A stretch of 64,000 nucleotides of DNA from Gluconacetobacter diazotrophicus PA1 5 (lineage in GTDB: Bacteria; Pseudomonadota; Alphaproteobacteria; Acetobacterales; Acetobacteraceae), in assembly GCF_000067045.1 (NCBI RefSeq), contig NC_010125.1:3822001-3886000 (forward strand), read 5' to 3'. Below the pieces are notes generated by a model. It worked only from the letters and a program-made list of their open reading frames with translations. It was not told the DNA's origin and ran no database searches. Positions 40,127-49,737 of this stretch are shown in pieces (the first letter of the stretch is position 1; every line of letters begins with the position of its first letter). Made by a program: the position numbers and the translations under genes.

Positions 40127-42438
40127 TGCCGTTCCCCCGGGACAACGATGTCGAAGTCAGCTCGCGTTCCATCTCCTGCAAGCTCGATGGTGCCGCCCAT
40201 TCCCTCGACTATCTGGCGAATGCTGTACAAGCCTAGTCCAGTGCCGTTGGCAGAACCGGTATAGCCCCGCTCGAAAATCTTGGACGGGTCGACCTTGCGC
40301 CTGTCGATACCCAGGCCATCGTCGATGACCCTGATAAGCACGGAGTCCTGCCCCTTGCGCGTGGCCTTGAACTCGATCTTGCTCGCTTTCGCCTTGCGTG
40401 CGTTATCCAGCAGGTTGTCGACGAGAACTGCTACGTCCACGGGGGAGAATTCCCGTTCCAGCGCCAGATTGGCGGCATCAAAGGTAGCGGCTGGCATGCC
40501 AGGAATACCAACAAGGCGAACCTCGAAATACTCGGTGAGAAATTGGAGCAAGTCGCCGTGCACCTTGTCGGTTTCCAAATCGACACGGATGTTCGGTGCA
40601 AATGACAGAACGGTGCGCAAGCGATCCCCGGATAAGCTTGCGCCGGCGATCGAGACCGATGCACGACGGGCGGACTGGCGGATCGTGGCGAGCAGATCCT
40701 CGACGTCCCCGAGGTCATCGATTTCTTTTGGCATCACGGCCGCAGCCAGAATGTTCCGCACCTCATGCGCCATGTTCTCGATTGCCGCGCGCACATGCCC
40801 GAGGTGTATCGTGGCTTGGTGCATGAGCAACTGGATGCGCTCGACATCGACATCCTGGCTGCTCCCGAGGAACGCTGCCTGCTTCTCTAGCGCCGCAATC
40901 CGCGCATCGGCGGTGGCCCGCTCCGCCATCGCGCGCAGGGCGGCTTGGCGAGCTTCGTCGCGCGACGCCCGCAATTCAGCGATCCGCCTCCTCGCTTCCT
41001 CTACCTGGCCAAGCAAGGAGACATCGCTGCGGCTCTCCGCAACCGCCGACATCGCCTTGAGCGCATCGTCAGTGATCTTGTCGGGATCGTCGGCCACGCG
41101 GACGAGTTCTGTATCGTAGTACAGGATTTCGACGTCCTTCGATCGCGCAAGCGAACCAACTATACCAAGGACGCGCTCGCGTGCCCGGTCAGTTTCAAGG
41201 CCTTCGGATGTATCACGGTCTTGATCAGGCCTGTCCTGCCAGTTCACGCCGACCACATAACGCTCAAGCCGGAAGATCATATGACGGCGGATCGCTTCAT
41301 ACAGCGCGCGACTCCGCGCATCTTCGATCAGGCCCGCGTCCCGGCTCGACACTTCTCGGAACATCTTGGGCGGCGCTGTTACATCAACCCGCCCGATGAT
41401 GTCGCGCGTACCAAGGTAGCGGGATTGGCCTTGCTGCTTCCTGCGGTTCAATCCGAGGGTGTCGTCAAACTCATCGCCGATTGGCGAGACACGGAACCCA
41501 TTTAGGAAAAGGAAAACGCTCCCGAACTCCACGGGCCGCACGCTCATGCGAGACGTAAAAGTATGCTTAGCTGACCTGTTGAGGAAGTATACCTGCCCTT
41601 CGACGCGGCAGTCAGTAAGTTCGTCATAGGGAGAAGGCTCACGGATTGCATATATTTTCCGACCACGATCGAAAAGCGTCGTGTCAACACGGCCGTCCGC
41701 GACGGTTACCTCGATCCGGCTTGTCTTCTCCCTGAGTATGTCAGCAATGTTATTCCCTACCGGACCATCGACGCCCTCCATCCTCTCCTCGGACCCATCT
41801 ACCAGCCAGGTCGAGACGGCGACATGACTGGTCGTACCGAATGGGTCGATGAGCTTAGCAAGATCCCTGCGCAACCGGCGGATGGCGTTTTCGTTCCACT
41901 CCTGCCGAGTGCCCTTAATGACGAGCATCGTTCCATGCTGGGGTGGAGGCTCGGCATTTGCGATCCTGGGAAACGATGGCGCCGTCCCAAGTTCGACTTC
42001 GACTTCCTGAAACTCCTCAGTGCTATCCTGTTCGAAGCGCGTCCAGTCGATTTCAAGCCTTGAGATCCAGTTGCCGCCTTCGGTGCGGCTATAGAGTTCC
42101 AAGCCATCCCCGAGCGTGTCGCATGCGAAGCGGCCAATCCCCTTGCTCCCCGCGAACGCGATCTTGTCACGATAGTTATCTGAAGCTGAAAGTGCCTTCT
42201 CGGAGTAGGCGACGAATAGCCACTTGTCGCGAATATCCGTCGACGTCATCCCCTTGCCATCGTCGACGATGGTGATGGAAGCCTCACCCGGATCAAACTC
42301 GATGTCGACCCTCGTCGCCCCGGCATCGAATGAGTTCTTCACCAACTCGAAAATCGCCACGAACTCGTTCGTGACCAGATCGCGCCCGATAATGTCCTTA
42401 AGATGCGAGCTGACTCGGAAGGATTCTCGTGTTGTCAT
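40123..42438 (-). CDS. Double GHKL ATPase with histidine-kinase H-box (MORC/MutL-like plus HK)
   Basis: This 771-residue protein has two GHKL folds. The N-terminal one has the Hsp90/MutL/MORC-like motifs E31-LVKN35-SFD38, DDGKGM (59-64) and AGSKGIGRFA (96-105), followed by a transducer-like region to about residue 400. A coiled coil (about 470-540) leads to a dimerisation segment with ENMAHEVRN, whose H558 is a likely phospho-acceptor. A second ATPase domain of histidine-kinase type follows (NLLDNARKA near 678, DDGLGI, GTGLGLYSIRQ near 735). No membrane segment is seen, so it senses an internal cue. It is the central component of the island with the methyltransferase and Vsr. Confidence 0.82.
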   Translation of the reverse strand: MTTRESFRVSSHLKDIIGRDLVTNEFVAIFELVKNSFDAGATRVDIEFDPGEASITIVDDGKGMTSTDIRDKWLFVAYSEKALSASDNYRDKIAFAGSKGIGRFACDTLGDGLELYSRTEGGNWISRLEIDWTRFEQDSTEEFQEVEVELGTAPSFPRIANAEPPPQHGTMLVIKGTRQEWNENAIRRLRRDLAKLIDPFGTTSHVAVSTWLVDGSEERMEGVDGPVGNNIADILREKTSRIEVTVADGRVDTTLFDRGRKIYAIREPSPYDELTDCRVEGQVYFLNRSAKHTFTSRMSVRPVEFGSVFLFLNGFRVSPIGDEFDDTLGLNRRKQQGQSRYLGTRDIIGRVDVTAPPKMFREVSSRDAGLIEDARSRALYEAIRRHMIFRLERYVVGVNWQDRPDQDRDTSEGLETDRARERVLGIVGSLARSKDVEILYYDTELVRVADDPDKITDDALKAMSAVAESRSDVSLLGQVEEARRRIAELRASRDEARQAALRAMAERATADARIAALEKQAAFLGSSQDVDVERIQLLMHQATIHLGHVRAAIENMAHEVRNILAAAVMPKEIDDLGDVEDLLATIRQSARRASVSIAGASLSGDRLRTVLSFAPNIRVDLETDKVHGDLLQFLTEYFEVRLVGIPGMPAATFDAANLALEREFSPVDVAVLVDNLLDNARKAKASKIEFKATRKGQDSVLIRVIDDGLGIDRRKVDPSKIFERGYTGSANGTGLGLYSIRQIVEGMGGTIELAGDGTRADFDIVVPGERQ

Positions 42439-42623
42439 GCTGACAACTTAACGTAGTTTGATCCAGCCACAAAACAATGAACCGCCACGGTTACCCCACC
42501 CAGTTGGCCTGATCCGGCTTAAGCCCGTAATGTGGATCGTAAGTTGCCCCGAACAGCCAGCATGGGAAAACTGACTTTCCCTACCCATCTGTCTCTTTTG
42601 CACGGTCGCACGCAGGAGGCAAG
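42439..42623. promoter_or_regulatory. Divergent promoter region of the kinase-like unit and Vsr
   Basis: This 185-bp gap lies between the minus-strand GHKL gene and the plus-strand vsr. It is moderately AT-rich near 42445-42480, where a promoter for the minus-strand unit fits. CAGGAGG at 42613-42618 is the ribosome-binding site that decides the TTG start of vsr. No clear palindromic operator is seen. Confidence 0.4.
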
Positions 42624-43085
42624 TTGGCAGACTTCCTTGAGCCTCTGGAACGATCACGCCGCATGGGGCGGATCAGGTCACAGGACACGAAGCCAGAGAT
42701 CGCGCTCCGACGGGCATTGCACCGGCTCGGGTTACGCTTCCGCCTAGGTGGCGCAGGATTGCCCGGGCGCCCTGATATTGTACTACCACGCCATCGTGCC
42801 GCGGTATTCGTTCACGGTTGCTTCTGGCACCGCCATCCCGGTTGCAAGGTTGCATCGACGCCAAAGTCGAATACTGACTTTTGGGTTGCAAGATTCGACC
42901 GAAATGTTGCCCGCGATGGGAAGGTCATGCGGGAGCTCCAGGAGTTAGGCTGGAACGTTTTTGTAATCTGGGAGTGCGAGCTTTCCGCTAAGTCGCGCTT
43001 GAGCCCAACGGCCACCCAGTTGGCGGCGCAAATACGCGAGAGAACTATCACCAGCATAGCCGGGGTTCTGCCACAGACTGGATGA
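42624..43085 (+). CDS. vsr: Very short patch repair (Vsr) endonuclease
   Basis: This 153-residue Vsr starts at TTG 42624, supported by CAGGAGG upstream. With this start the catalytic positions equal those of the E. coli enzyme: E25 (DTKPE), D51 (GRPDIVL), H64 and H69 (VFVHGCFWHRHPGC). Zinc ligands C66, H71, C74 and C118 are also present. Vsr nicks next to T:G mismatches that arise when 5-methylcytosine deaminates, so it partners the nearby cytosine methyltransferase. It is separated from the methyltransferase by the two signalling genes, which suggests that all four form one system. Confidence 0.93.
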   Translation: MADFLEPLERSRRMGRIRSQDTKPEIALRRALHRLGLRFRLGGAGLPGRPDIVLPRHRAAVFVHGCFWHRHPGCKVASTPKSNTDFWVARFDRNVARDGKVMRELQELGWNVFVIWECELSAKSRLSPTATQLAAQIRERTITSIAGVLPQTG

Positions 43086-43458
43086 ATGCCAGCATCGACC
43101 GCACTCGCCTCCCGCGCGCGCTACCAGACGCCGATCATATAGATGAAGGGTCACAACGAGCGCATCACGATGATCACAAAGTGCTCTCGCAGGGCGGGGT
43201 ACACAACGGCGCGACTCCAGCCGGCTGGACGGCTTTTTCCGACGTCAGCGGTTTCGACGATCCCGACGCGGGAACAGAGGAAACTGGGAATTAAACCGGG
43301 GGGCTGCGCGATCCCGGCGAACCGCGCAATAGGTGCGAACAGAACCGTCCGGCAGGAGAACCGGAGCTCAGTACGATAGCCCGCATCAAGCCATGCCTAG
43401 CATTTTTGATCTTGGGGGCACCACGCCTTGCGCATGTCCGCTTTCGGGGAGCGTCTAG
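43086..43458. other. Non-coding stretch between vsr and the IS1182-type element
   Basis: These 373 bp hold no recognisable gene, only short unsupported frames. The sequence may be the tail of the accessory island or debris of an earlier insertion. The right edge is the CTAG that precedes the IS1182-type inverted repeat. Confidence 0.45.
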
Positions 43459-44652
43459 CAGGCTGTCGGGTTGGGGTACCTGGCTCTGGCGATCTGCGGT
43501 AAGCTTTCAGGATGAGCAGCTTCATTCCGTTTGATCGATCGCAGCCGTATCTTCTGCCGCCGGATCTGAAGTCATGGCTGCCGTCGGACGATGTGGCGCA
43601 TTTCATCGTGGCGGCGGTAGAGCGGGTGCCGTTGAGGGCATTTTCCGTTCCTGTGCGGACTGGCGGCAAGGCGCAGTATCATCCGCGCCTGATGCTGGCG
43701 CTGCTGATTTACGCCTATGCGAACGGCGTGTTCTCATCGCGTCGGATCGAACGGGCGACATATCGTGATATCGGTATGCGCTTTGTGGCGGCGAACCTGC
43801 ATCCTGACCATGACACGATCGCGACGTTCCGGCGCGGCAACCGCACGACGATCGAGCAGCGTTATGATGTACTCCTGTGGCACTCGAGACGGGCCCGCGA
43901 GCAGGCTTAGACGCGTCACGACCAGAATATGAGCGCAAGAAGGCAGCTTTTGATGCGAAGCGGGGACGGCGCGGTCGGCCGCCGAAAGAACCGGACGATG
44001 AACCGCCACCAGACCGGCAGATCAACCTGACCGATCCGGACAGCAAGCTGATGCGCCGCTCCGACGCGCATGAATACCGGCAAGCCTACAATGCCCAGGC
44101 CGTGGTTTGTGCCGAGGGCAGCCAGTTGATCTTGGAAAATGGCGTCGTTGCGACGACGGCGGACGCGCCCAGCTTCGCCGCCACCATCCTGGGTATGGAG
44201 GAGAGGATCGGCCTGCCACGAACCGTCCTCGCCGACACGGGTTTCGCCAGCGGCAAAGCCGTCGAAACGTTGCAGGCCAGCGGCGTGGACCCGCTGGTCG
44301 CCATCGGACGCCCTGTGAATCGGCGCCCTTATGACTTCCGGCCAGAACCGCCACCCAGGGAGCCGCGCCGGATCACCGAGCCCTGGCGCCTGGAAATGAA
44401 GGCCAGGCTGCAACAGAACCCGGCAAAAGCCCTTTACGCCTTACGCAAGCAGACCGTCGAACCGGTCTTCGGTATCATCAAGAGCGCCATGGGCTTCACC
44501 CGTTTCCATCTCCGTGGCCTCCCCAACGTCGCAACAGAATGGACGCTCGTCGCCCTCGCATATAATTGCCGTAGGATCACGCGACTGACGGCCGCATAAA
44601 CGCCGTCGTCGCCGTCACTCATCACTACGGCAGCGCCCAATCCGACAGCCTG
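43459..44652 (+). mobile_element. IS1182-type insertion sequence, internally deleted
   Basis: The element is bounded by inverted repeats CAGGCTGTCGG(G/A)TTGGG: left from 43459, right ending at 44652. CTAG lies directly outside both ends (43455-43458 and 44653-44656), consistent with a 4-bp target duplication or a palindromic CTAG target. The 1.19-kb length is short for the family because the transposase has lost its middle part. It cannot move by itself. Confidence 0.8.
43512..44599 (+). pseudogene. IS1182-family transposase, central deletion and frameshift
   Basis: The first 100 codons encode the normal family N-terminus (SSFIPFDRSQPYLLPPDLKSWLP, YHPRLMLALLIYAYANGVFSSRRIE, HPDHDTIATFRRGN). 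After TTIE the frame enters foreign residues and stops at 43910. The C-terminal half continues in another frame from about 43890 (RPEYERKKAAFDAKRGRRGRPPKEP to NCRRITRLTAA). The missing middle, which in the family carries the first catalytic Asp (VSVDGTK-type), is gone. VLADTGFASG and VEPVFGIIK, with the second Asp and the Glu, remain. Confidence 0.85.
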
Positions 44653-44829
44653 CTAGACAATCTTAGACGACCGGCATTGGGACGCACAGCGACTGTCACA
44701 CGCAGCTGACTGAACGGCAGGATACATAGTTTGGGCGCTCCAAAGCGGACAGGCCGAATCCCCCCCCTTTCGGACCTACGTCCCGCCAAGTCGGACTTAC
44801 GCGCTGTCCAAGCTGACGTCCGCTTCTGA

Positions 44830-45759
44830 GAGCCCGATCCGAAAGTTTTTGAACAATACCAGCCTGTTGTGATTCATCCGTCTTTGCGAAGAGATGGAGT
44901 GAATGGTGACATGGACTGGTATTGCCCGACGTGAACATAGCCGGGAAGGGTTGCGATATCCATCGGATATGACGGACGGGGAGTGGGCTTTGATCATGCC
45001 ATTTGTACCCCCGGCGAAACGGGGCGGTCGCCCCCGCACTACGGATATGCGCGAGGTGGTCAACGCGATGCTCTACATAGCCTCGGCCGGGTGTGCGTGG
45101 CGCCTGCTGCCGAAATGCTTTCCGCCGGTCTCGACCGTCAGGCGCTATTTTTACGCCTGGCGTGGTGCCGGAGTGTTCGAAGTCATGAATACGGTGCTGG
45201 TCATGAGCCTGCGCGAGATCGAGGGGCGTGAAGCCTCTCCGAGCGCGGGCGTGATTGACAGCCAGTCGGTGAAAACCACGGAAAGTGGCGGGCTTTCGGG
45301 CTATGACGCGGGGAAGAAGGTCAAGGGCCGCAAGCGCCATATTGTGACGGATACTGCGGGCTTCCTGATCTTTCTCCTCGTTCATGCCGCCGACATCCAG
45401 GACCGTGATGGGGCTGTTGATGTCCTGGCAGCGATACGCAGGCGCTTTCCCTGGCTGCGCCACATCTTCGCTGATGGCGGCTATGCTGGCGACAAATTGC
45501 GATCCGCGCTCGCCTCCATGGGAAAATGGACCCTTGAAATCATCAGGCGGTCCGATACGGCGAAGGGCTTTCAGATCCTGCCGCGCCGCTGGGTGGTTGA
45601 ACGGACATTCGCATGGCTGGGACGGTGCAGGCGGCTCGCCAAAGACTGGGAACAATCCATTGCTTCCTCAACCGCATGGACATTGATCGCCTCGATCCGA
45701 ATGCTCACACGACGGACAGCAAGGCATTGTCACGGTTGAAGAACTTTCGGATCGGGCTC
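44830..45759 (+). mobile_element. Intact IS5-family insertion sequence (IS427/IS1031-like)
   Basis: The 930-bp element has terminal inverted repeats GAGCCCGATCCGAAAGTT(T/C)TT: left at 44830, right ending at 45759. It is flanked by a 3-bp TGA duplication (44827-44829 and 45760-45762), as expected for TNA-type targets. It carries one uninterrupted transposase gene. Both ends and the duplication are intact, so insertion may be recent and the element potentially active. Confidence 0.88.
44903..45739 (+). CDS. IS5-family transposase
   Basis: This 278-residue DDE transposase includes an N-terminal DUF4096-type region (YPSDMTDGEWALIMPFVPP, GCAWRLLPKCFPP). The catalytic residues lie in VIDSQSVKT (first Asp), IFADGGYAGDK (second Asp) and ERTFAWLGRCRRLAKDWE (Glu). 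The single open frame runs almost the whole element, without the frameshift found in some subgroups. The full catalytic triad is present. Confidence 0.92.
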   Translation: MVTWTGIARREHSREGLRYPSDMTDGEWALIMPFVPPAKRGGRPRTTDMREVVNAMLYIASAGCAWRLLPKCFPPVSTVRRYFYAWRGAGVFEVMNTVLVMSLREIEGREASPSAGVIDSQSVKTTESGGLSGYDAGKKVKGRKRHIVTDTAGFLIFLLVHAADIQDRDGAVDVLAAIRRRFPWLRHIFADGGYAGDKLRSALASMGKWTLEIIRRSDTAKGFQILPRRWVVERTFAWLGRCRRLAKDWEQSIASSTAWTLIASIRMLTRRTARHCHG

Positions 45760-45903
45760 TGAGGCGTGGCCGAGCCCTCAAATTCGCACACCTGGCGCCA
45801 CGCCATTGCGATGGTGAATATAAATGGGAATGGAACTGGCGTTGAGATCCCGGTCGCGCCAGTCGGGGGCCTGCTTCCTGATCGTATCGGCCGGCGGAGA
45901 CGG

Positions 45904-46332
45904 TCAGGCGGGGTTCGCCAATAGCCGGAGGGTTGCTTCGTCCTTGTGGCCTTTGAACCAGCGATCGAGCATTGTCTGGAATGGTGCGTCGGCGCCGGCT
46001 TCGATGAACAGGGTGAGCGACGAGCGGAGCTTGGCGGCGTCGATGTTGCCGAATACGGTTTCGGCGGTGGTGGGGGGCAGGTCGTGGAGTGCGGCCACGC
46101 ATTGCCGCAGGCGCGTGCCCAGGACCGGGTGGTCGAGATAGGCGCGTGCCTCGTCGAGCGAGCGGATGGCGTAGGTCCGCGCCATCGTGCTGGTGCCGAG
46201 CCCGGCGATCTGCGGGAAGATGAACCACATCCAGTGGCTGCGCTTGGCGCCGTGCCGGATTTCGGCCAGCGCCGTGTCGAAGCTGTCGGTCTGGGCGGTG
46301 ACGAAGCGTTCGAGATGGAAAGGGTCGGTCAT
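45904..46332 (-). CDS. DUF1810-family protein
   Basis: This 142-residue protein matches DUF1810: FHLERFVTAQTDSFDTALAEIRHGAKRSHWMWFIFPQIAGLGTSTMARTYAI, then LRQCVAALHDLPPTTAETVFGNIDAAKLRSSLTLF. The family (calpastatin-like in some annotations) is found widely and has no established biochemical role. The protein is cytosolic and monocistronic. The 141 bp between it and the IS5 element hold nothing recognisable. Confidence 0.9.
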   Translation of the reverse strand: MTDPFHLERFVTAQTDSFDTALAEIRHGAKRSHWMWFIFPQIAGLGTSTMARTYAIRSLDEARAYLDHPVLGTRLRQCVAALHDLPPTTAETVFGNIDAAKLRSSLTLFIEAGADAPFQTMLDRWFKGHKDEATLRLLANPA

Positions 46333-46401
46333 GGGCTGAATCCCCGTTCACTGTCGGGACGGACGCTGCACGCGATGTCCGCCGGCAGTCAAATCATTCG
46401 G

Positions 46402-47304
46402 TCACGCCTGAAGATGCGGTGCCAGCAGGTCGGCCAGCCAGTCGATGAAGGCGCGGACCCGGTGTGCGACGTGCTTGCGGTGCGGATACAGCACGCTCAT
46501 CGGCAGCGGGGCGGCGCGCCAGTCGGGCAGCACTTCGACCAGCGTGCCCGCGTCCAGGTGCGGGCGGACGTCGTAGGCCGGGACCTGGATCAGGCCCAGC
46601 CCGGCCAGGCAGCAGGCGATCTGGGCCTCGGCGCTGTTCACCGTCACGCGGCCGGGCAGGGCCAGGGTGCGGGGCGTGTCGTCCTCGGTCCACTCCCAGT
46701 CCTCGATGCGGCCGGTTGTGGGCGAGGCGTAGCGCACGGCGCAATGGCCCGGCAGGTCGGCGGGGGCCAGCGGGACACCGTGCCGCGCCAGGTAGGCGGG
46801 GCTGGCGACGTTGATCAGCCGCAGGGTGCCCAGCCGGCGCGCGATCAGCGCGGAATCATGCAGCGGGCCGACGCGCAGCGCGCAGTCGATCCCGTCCTCG
46901 ACCAGGTTCACCGCCCGGTCGGTCACGCCCAGTTCGACGTCGATGGCGGGATAGCGTGCCAGGAAGTCGGGCAAGGCCGGGGCGACGATCAGCCGGCCGA
47001 TGCGCCCGGGCATGTCCGCCCGCAGCACGCCGCGCGGCCCGGCGGCGTCGCGGCGGAAGAGGTTTTCCGCATCCTCGACGTCCGCGATCAGGCGGACGCA
47101 CTGCTCGTAGAACGCCGAGCCGTCCGGTGTGGGGGCGACAATGCGTGTAGTGCGGGACAGCAGGCGCGTGCCGACCCGGGCCTCGAGATCGCGGATCGCA
47201 GTGGACACCGATGAGCGCGGCATGCCCAGCGTGTCGGCCGCGCGGGTGAAGCTGGCGGTTTCCACCACCCGGGCGAAGATGCGGAACAGGTCGATCCGGT
47301 CCAA
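46402..47304 (-). CDS. LysR-family transcriptional regulator
   Basis: This 300-residue LTTR has the N-terminal helix-turn-helix (RIDLFRIFARVVETASFTRAADTLGMPRSSVSTAIRDLEARVGTRLLSRTTR) and a CrgA-type substrate-binding domain. There is no ATG at the expected position. TTG 47304 is chosen because GGAG lies about six nt upstream and it gives the family length. It is divergent from an SDR gene 182 bp away, which it probably controls. Confidence 0.87.
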   Translation of the reverse strand: MDRIDLFRIFARVVETASFTRAADTLGMPRSSVSTAIRDLEARVGTRLLSRTTRIVAPTPDGSAFYEQCVRLIADVEDAENLFRRDAAGPRGVLRADMPGRIGRLIVAPALPDFLARYPAIDVELGVTDRAVNLVEDGIDCALRVGPLHDSALIARRLGTLRLINVASPAYLARHGVPLAPADLPGHCAVRYASPTTGRIEDWEWTEDDTPRTLALPGRVTVNSAEAQIACCLAGLGLIQVPAYDVRPHLDAGTLVEVLPDWRAAPLPMSVLYPHRKHVAHRVRAFIDWLADLLAPHLQA

Positions 47305-47486
47305 GGCGTGCTCCGGGGAAAGCGTGCTGCGGGGAAGGGTGTCCCCTTCCTGCCAGCATGTCCGGTTTGTTCGGATTCCGCGACAGGTGTTGTTTGGAAT
47401 GGCGCGTTTATCGCCGATTTCGGGATGATACTGTCCCCCTGACGGGAGCCTGCGGTCCAGCGGGCGCCGGGAGAGGGAGGCATGAC

Positions 47487-48260
47487 ATGGCCGATCACGG
47501 TATAACCGGAAAGACGGTGCTGATCGCCGGCGGGGCGAAGAACCTGGGCGGGCTGATCGCGCGCGACCTGGCGGCGCAGGGCGCGCGGGCGATCGCGATC
47601 CACTACAACAGCGACGCCACCCGGCCCGAGGCCGAGCGGACGCTGGCCGACATCCGGGCAGCCGGGGCGCAGGCGGTGGCGTTCCAGGCCGACCTGACGC
47701 AGGCCGGGGCCAATGCGGCACTGTTCGCGGACACCATCGCCGCGATCGGGCGGCCGGACATCGCGATCAACACCGTCGGCCGGGTGCTGAAGAAGCCGAT
47801 CCTGGAGACCAGCGAGGCCGAATTCGACAGCATGGTCGCGATCAACACCAGGGCCGCCTATTTCTTCATCAAGGAAGCCGGCCTGCACCTGAACGACAAC
47901 GGCAAGCTGGTGACGCTGGTGACGTCGCTGCTGGGGGCGTACACCCCGTTCTATTCCACCTATGCCGGCACCAAGGCGGCGGTGGAGCATTTCACGCGCG
48001 CGGCGTCGAAGGAATTCGGCGCGCGGGGCATTTCGGTCAACGCGGTGGGGCCGGGCCCGATGGATACGCCGTTCTTCTACGGGCAGGAAGCGCCGGAGGC
48101 CGTGTCCTATCACAGGCAGGCGGCGGCGCTGTCGGCCTTCAGCCCCACCGGGCTGACGGATATCGCGGACGTGGCCCCCTTCATCCGCTTCCTGGTGTCC
48201 GACGGGTGGTGGATCACCGGCCAGACGGTGCTGATCAACGGCGGCTACACCACCAGGTAA
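47487..48260 (+). CDS. SDR-family oxidoreductase
   Basis: This 257-residue short-chain dehydrogenase has the variant nucleotide motif IAGGAKNLGG, NTVG instead of NNAG, the catalytic Ser in LVTSLLGAYTP and YAGTKAAVEHF (Tyr-X3-Lys). The C-terminal GQTVLINGGYTTR is typical. ATG 47487 has GGGAGG six nt upstream. Substrate is unknown. It is divergently paired with a LysR regulator, an arrangement often seen for inducible detoxification reductases. Confidence 0.9.
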   Translation: MADHGITGKTVLIAGGAKNLGGLIARDLAAQGARAIAIHYNSDATRPEAERTLADIRAAGAQAVAFQADLTQAGANAALFADTIAAIGRPDIAINTVGRVLKKPILETSEAEFDSMVAINTRAAYFFIKEAGLHLNDNGKLVTLVTSLLGAYTPFYSTYAGTKAAVEHFTRAASKEFGARGISVNAVGPGPMDTPFFYGQEAPEAVSYHRQAAALSAFSPTGLTDIADVAPFIRFLVSDGWWITGQTVLINGGYTTR

Positions 48261-48390
48261 CCCGACCCGGCCGGGACGCGCGCGCCGGCGCCCGTGGGCC
48301 GCTTTGTCGGATCCGCGGGCCGTGTCTATGGTGCGCGTGGTTCGGGCGGCGCAACGATGTGGGGGCCCGGCGAGTCAAGGGAGCGGGTTC

Positions 48391-49737
48391 TTGGGTCTGA
48401 AGCAGCGCCATATCCTGTTCATGGCATTGGGCGGGTCGGTCGGGGCGGGGTTGTTCCTGGGTTCGGGCGGGGCGATCCATCAGGCGGGGTCGTCCGTGCT
48501 GGTGGCCTATGTGCTGTGCGGCATCATCGTGTTCTTCATCGGGCGGGCGGCGGCGGAACTGGCGCTGAGCGATCCGGGGGGGCGGACGCTGAACGCGTTC
48601 GTCGGGCGCTATCTGGGCCCGCGCATGGAATTCCTGACCGGCTGGAGCTACTGGCTGATCTGGACGCTGGTGTGCATTTCGGAAATCACCGCCGCCGGGA
48701 TCTTCGTGCGCTACTGGTTTCCCGCCGTGCCGCAATGGTCGGTCGCCGCCGTGCTGGGCGGGGTGCTGCTGGCCGTGGGGTCGCGCGCCGTCGCCACGTT
48801 CGGCGAGATGGAATTCTGGCTGGCCATCATCAAGATCTGGGCCATCGTGGCGCTGATCCTGTGCGGGCTGGCCACGATCGTCCTGCATGTGGGGCTGGCG
48901 GGGCCGGGCGCATCCTTCGCCCATATCTGGCAGGCGGGCACGATGCTGCCGCACGGGGCGGCGGGCTTCGCCGCCATCCTGCCGATGGCGCTGTTCGCCT
49001 TCGGCGGCACCGAGGTCGTGGCCCTGACGGCGGCGGAAACCGAGGACGCCGTGCGCGTGCTGCCGCGCGCGGTCAACGGCATCGTGGGGCGCATCGTCGT
49101 GTTCTATGTCGGCAGCCTGGCGATCATCATGGCCATCGTGCCGTGGGGCGAGGCCGACGCGACGCACAGCCCGTTCGTGCTGGCGTTCACGCATATGGGC
49201 CTGCCGACGGCGGCCGCGTCCATCAACGCGGTCATGGCGCTGGCGGCGCTGTCATCGTGCAATACCGGGCTGTATGCCACCAGCCGGACCCTGGCGTCGC
49301 TGGCCGAGGGCGGCATGGCCTCGGCCCGGCTGCGCGACCGGGCCGCGAACGGCGTGCCGGCCCTGGCGTTCGCGGCCTCGTTCGTTACCGTGCTGGCGGG
49401 GGTGGTGCTGAACTACTTCCTGCCCGACCGGCTGTTCGGCTACGCGATCCAGGGCGTGTCCTTCCTGCTGATCTTCGTCTGGGTCACGATCATGGCGGCG
49501 CACCTGGCCTATCGGCGCGGCGCCGACGGTGGGGCGGGGGCGGGCGCGGGCACGCGCCGGGTGGCGGCGCTGCCGTGGGCGCCGGCCAGCAACCTGGTCG
49601 CCATCGCCTTCCTGCTGGCCATCGGGCTGGACATCGTGTGGGTCGGGCGGCTGTACGTGCCCTTCGCGCTGGACGCCGTGTGGCTGGGCGGCCTGCTGCT
49701 GGCGCGGGAGCGTCTATTCCGCGTTCAGCGCCCGTGA
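48391..49737 (+). CDS. APC-superfamily amino acid permease
   Basis: This permease of about 448 residues has 12 predicted membrane helices. It starts with the AAT-family signature [33 protein letters not shown] and has the conserved [19 protein letters not shown] segment of helix 6. This group imports amino acids such as aromatic amino acids, Pro or GABA by proton symport. TTG 48391 is preferred because GGGAG lies upstream and the signature begins there. ATG 48328 and TTG 48304 would give implausible basic leaders. The 3' end overlaps the convergent panB by 24 bp. Confidence 0.85.
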   Translation: MGLKQRHILFMALGGSVGAGLFLGSGGAIHQAGSSVLVAYVLCGIIVFFIGRAAAELALSDPGGRTLNAFVGRYLGPRMEFLTGWSYWLIWTLVCISEITAAGIFVRYWFPAVPQWSVAAVLGGVLLAVGSRAVATFGEMEFWLAIIKIWAIVALILCGLATIVLHVGLAGPGASFAHIWQAGTMLPHGAAGFAAILPMALFAFGGTEVVALTAAETEDAVRVLPRAVNGIVGRIVVFYVGSLAIIMAIVPWGEADATHSPFVLAFTHMGLPTAAASINAVMALAALSSCNTGLYATSRTLASLAEGGMASARLRDRAANGVPALAFAASFVTVLAGVVLNYFLPDRLFGYAIQGVSFLLIFVWVTIMAAHLAYRRGADGGAGAGAGTRRVAALPWAPASNLVAIAFLLAIGLDIVWVGRLYVPFALDAVWLGGLLLARERLFRVQRP

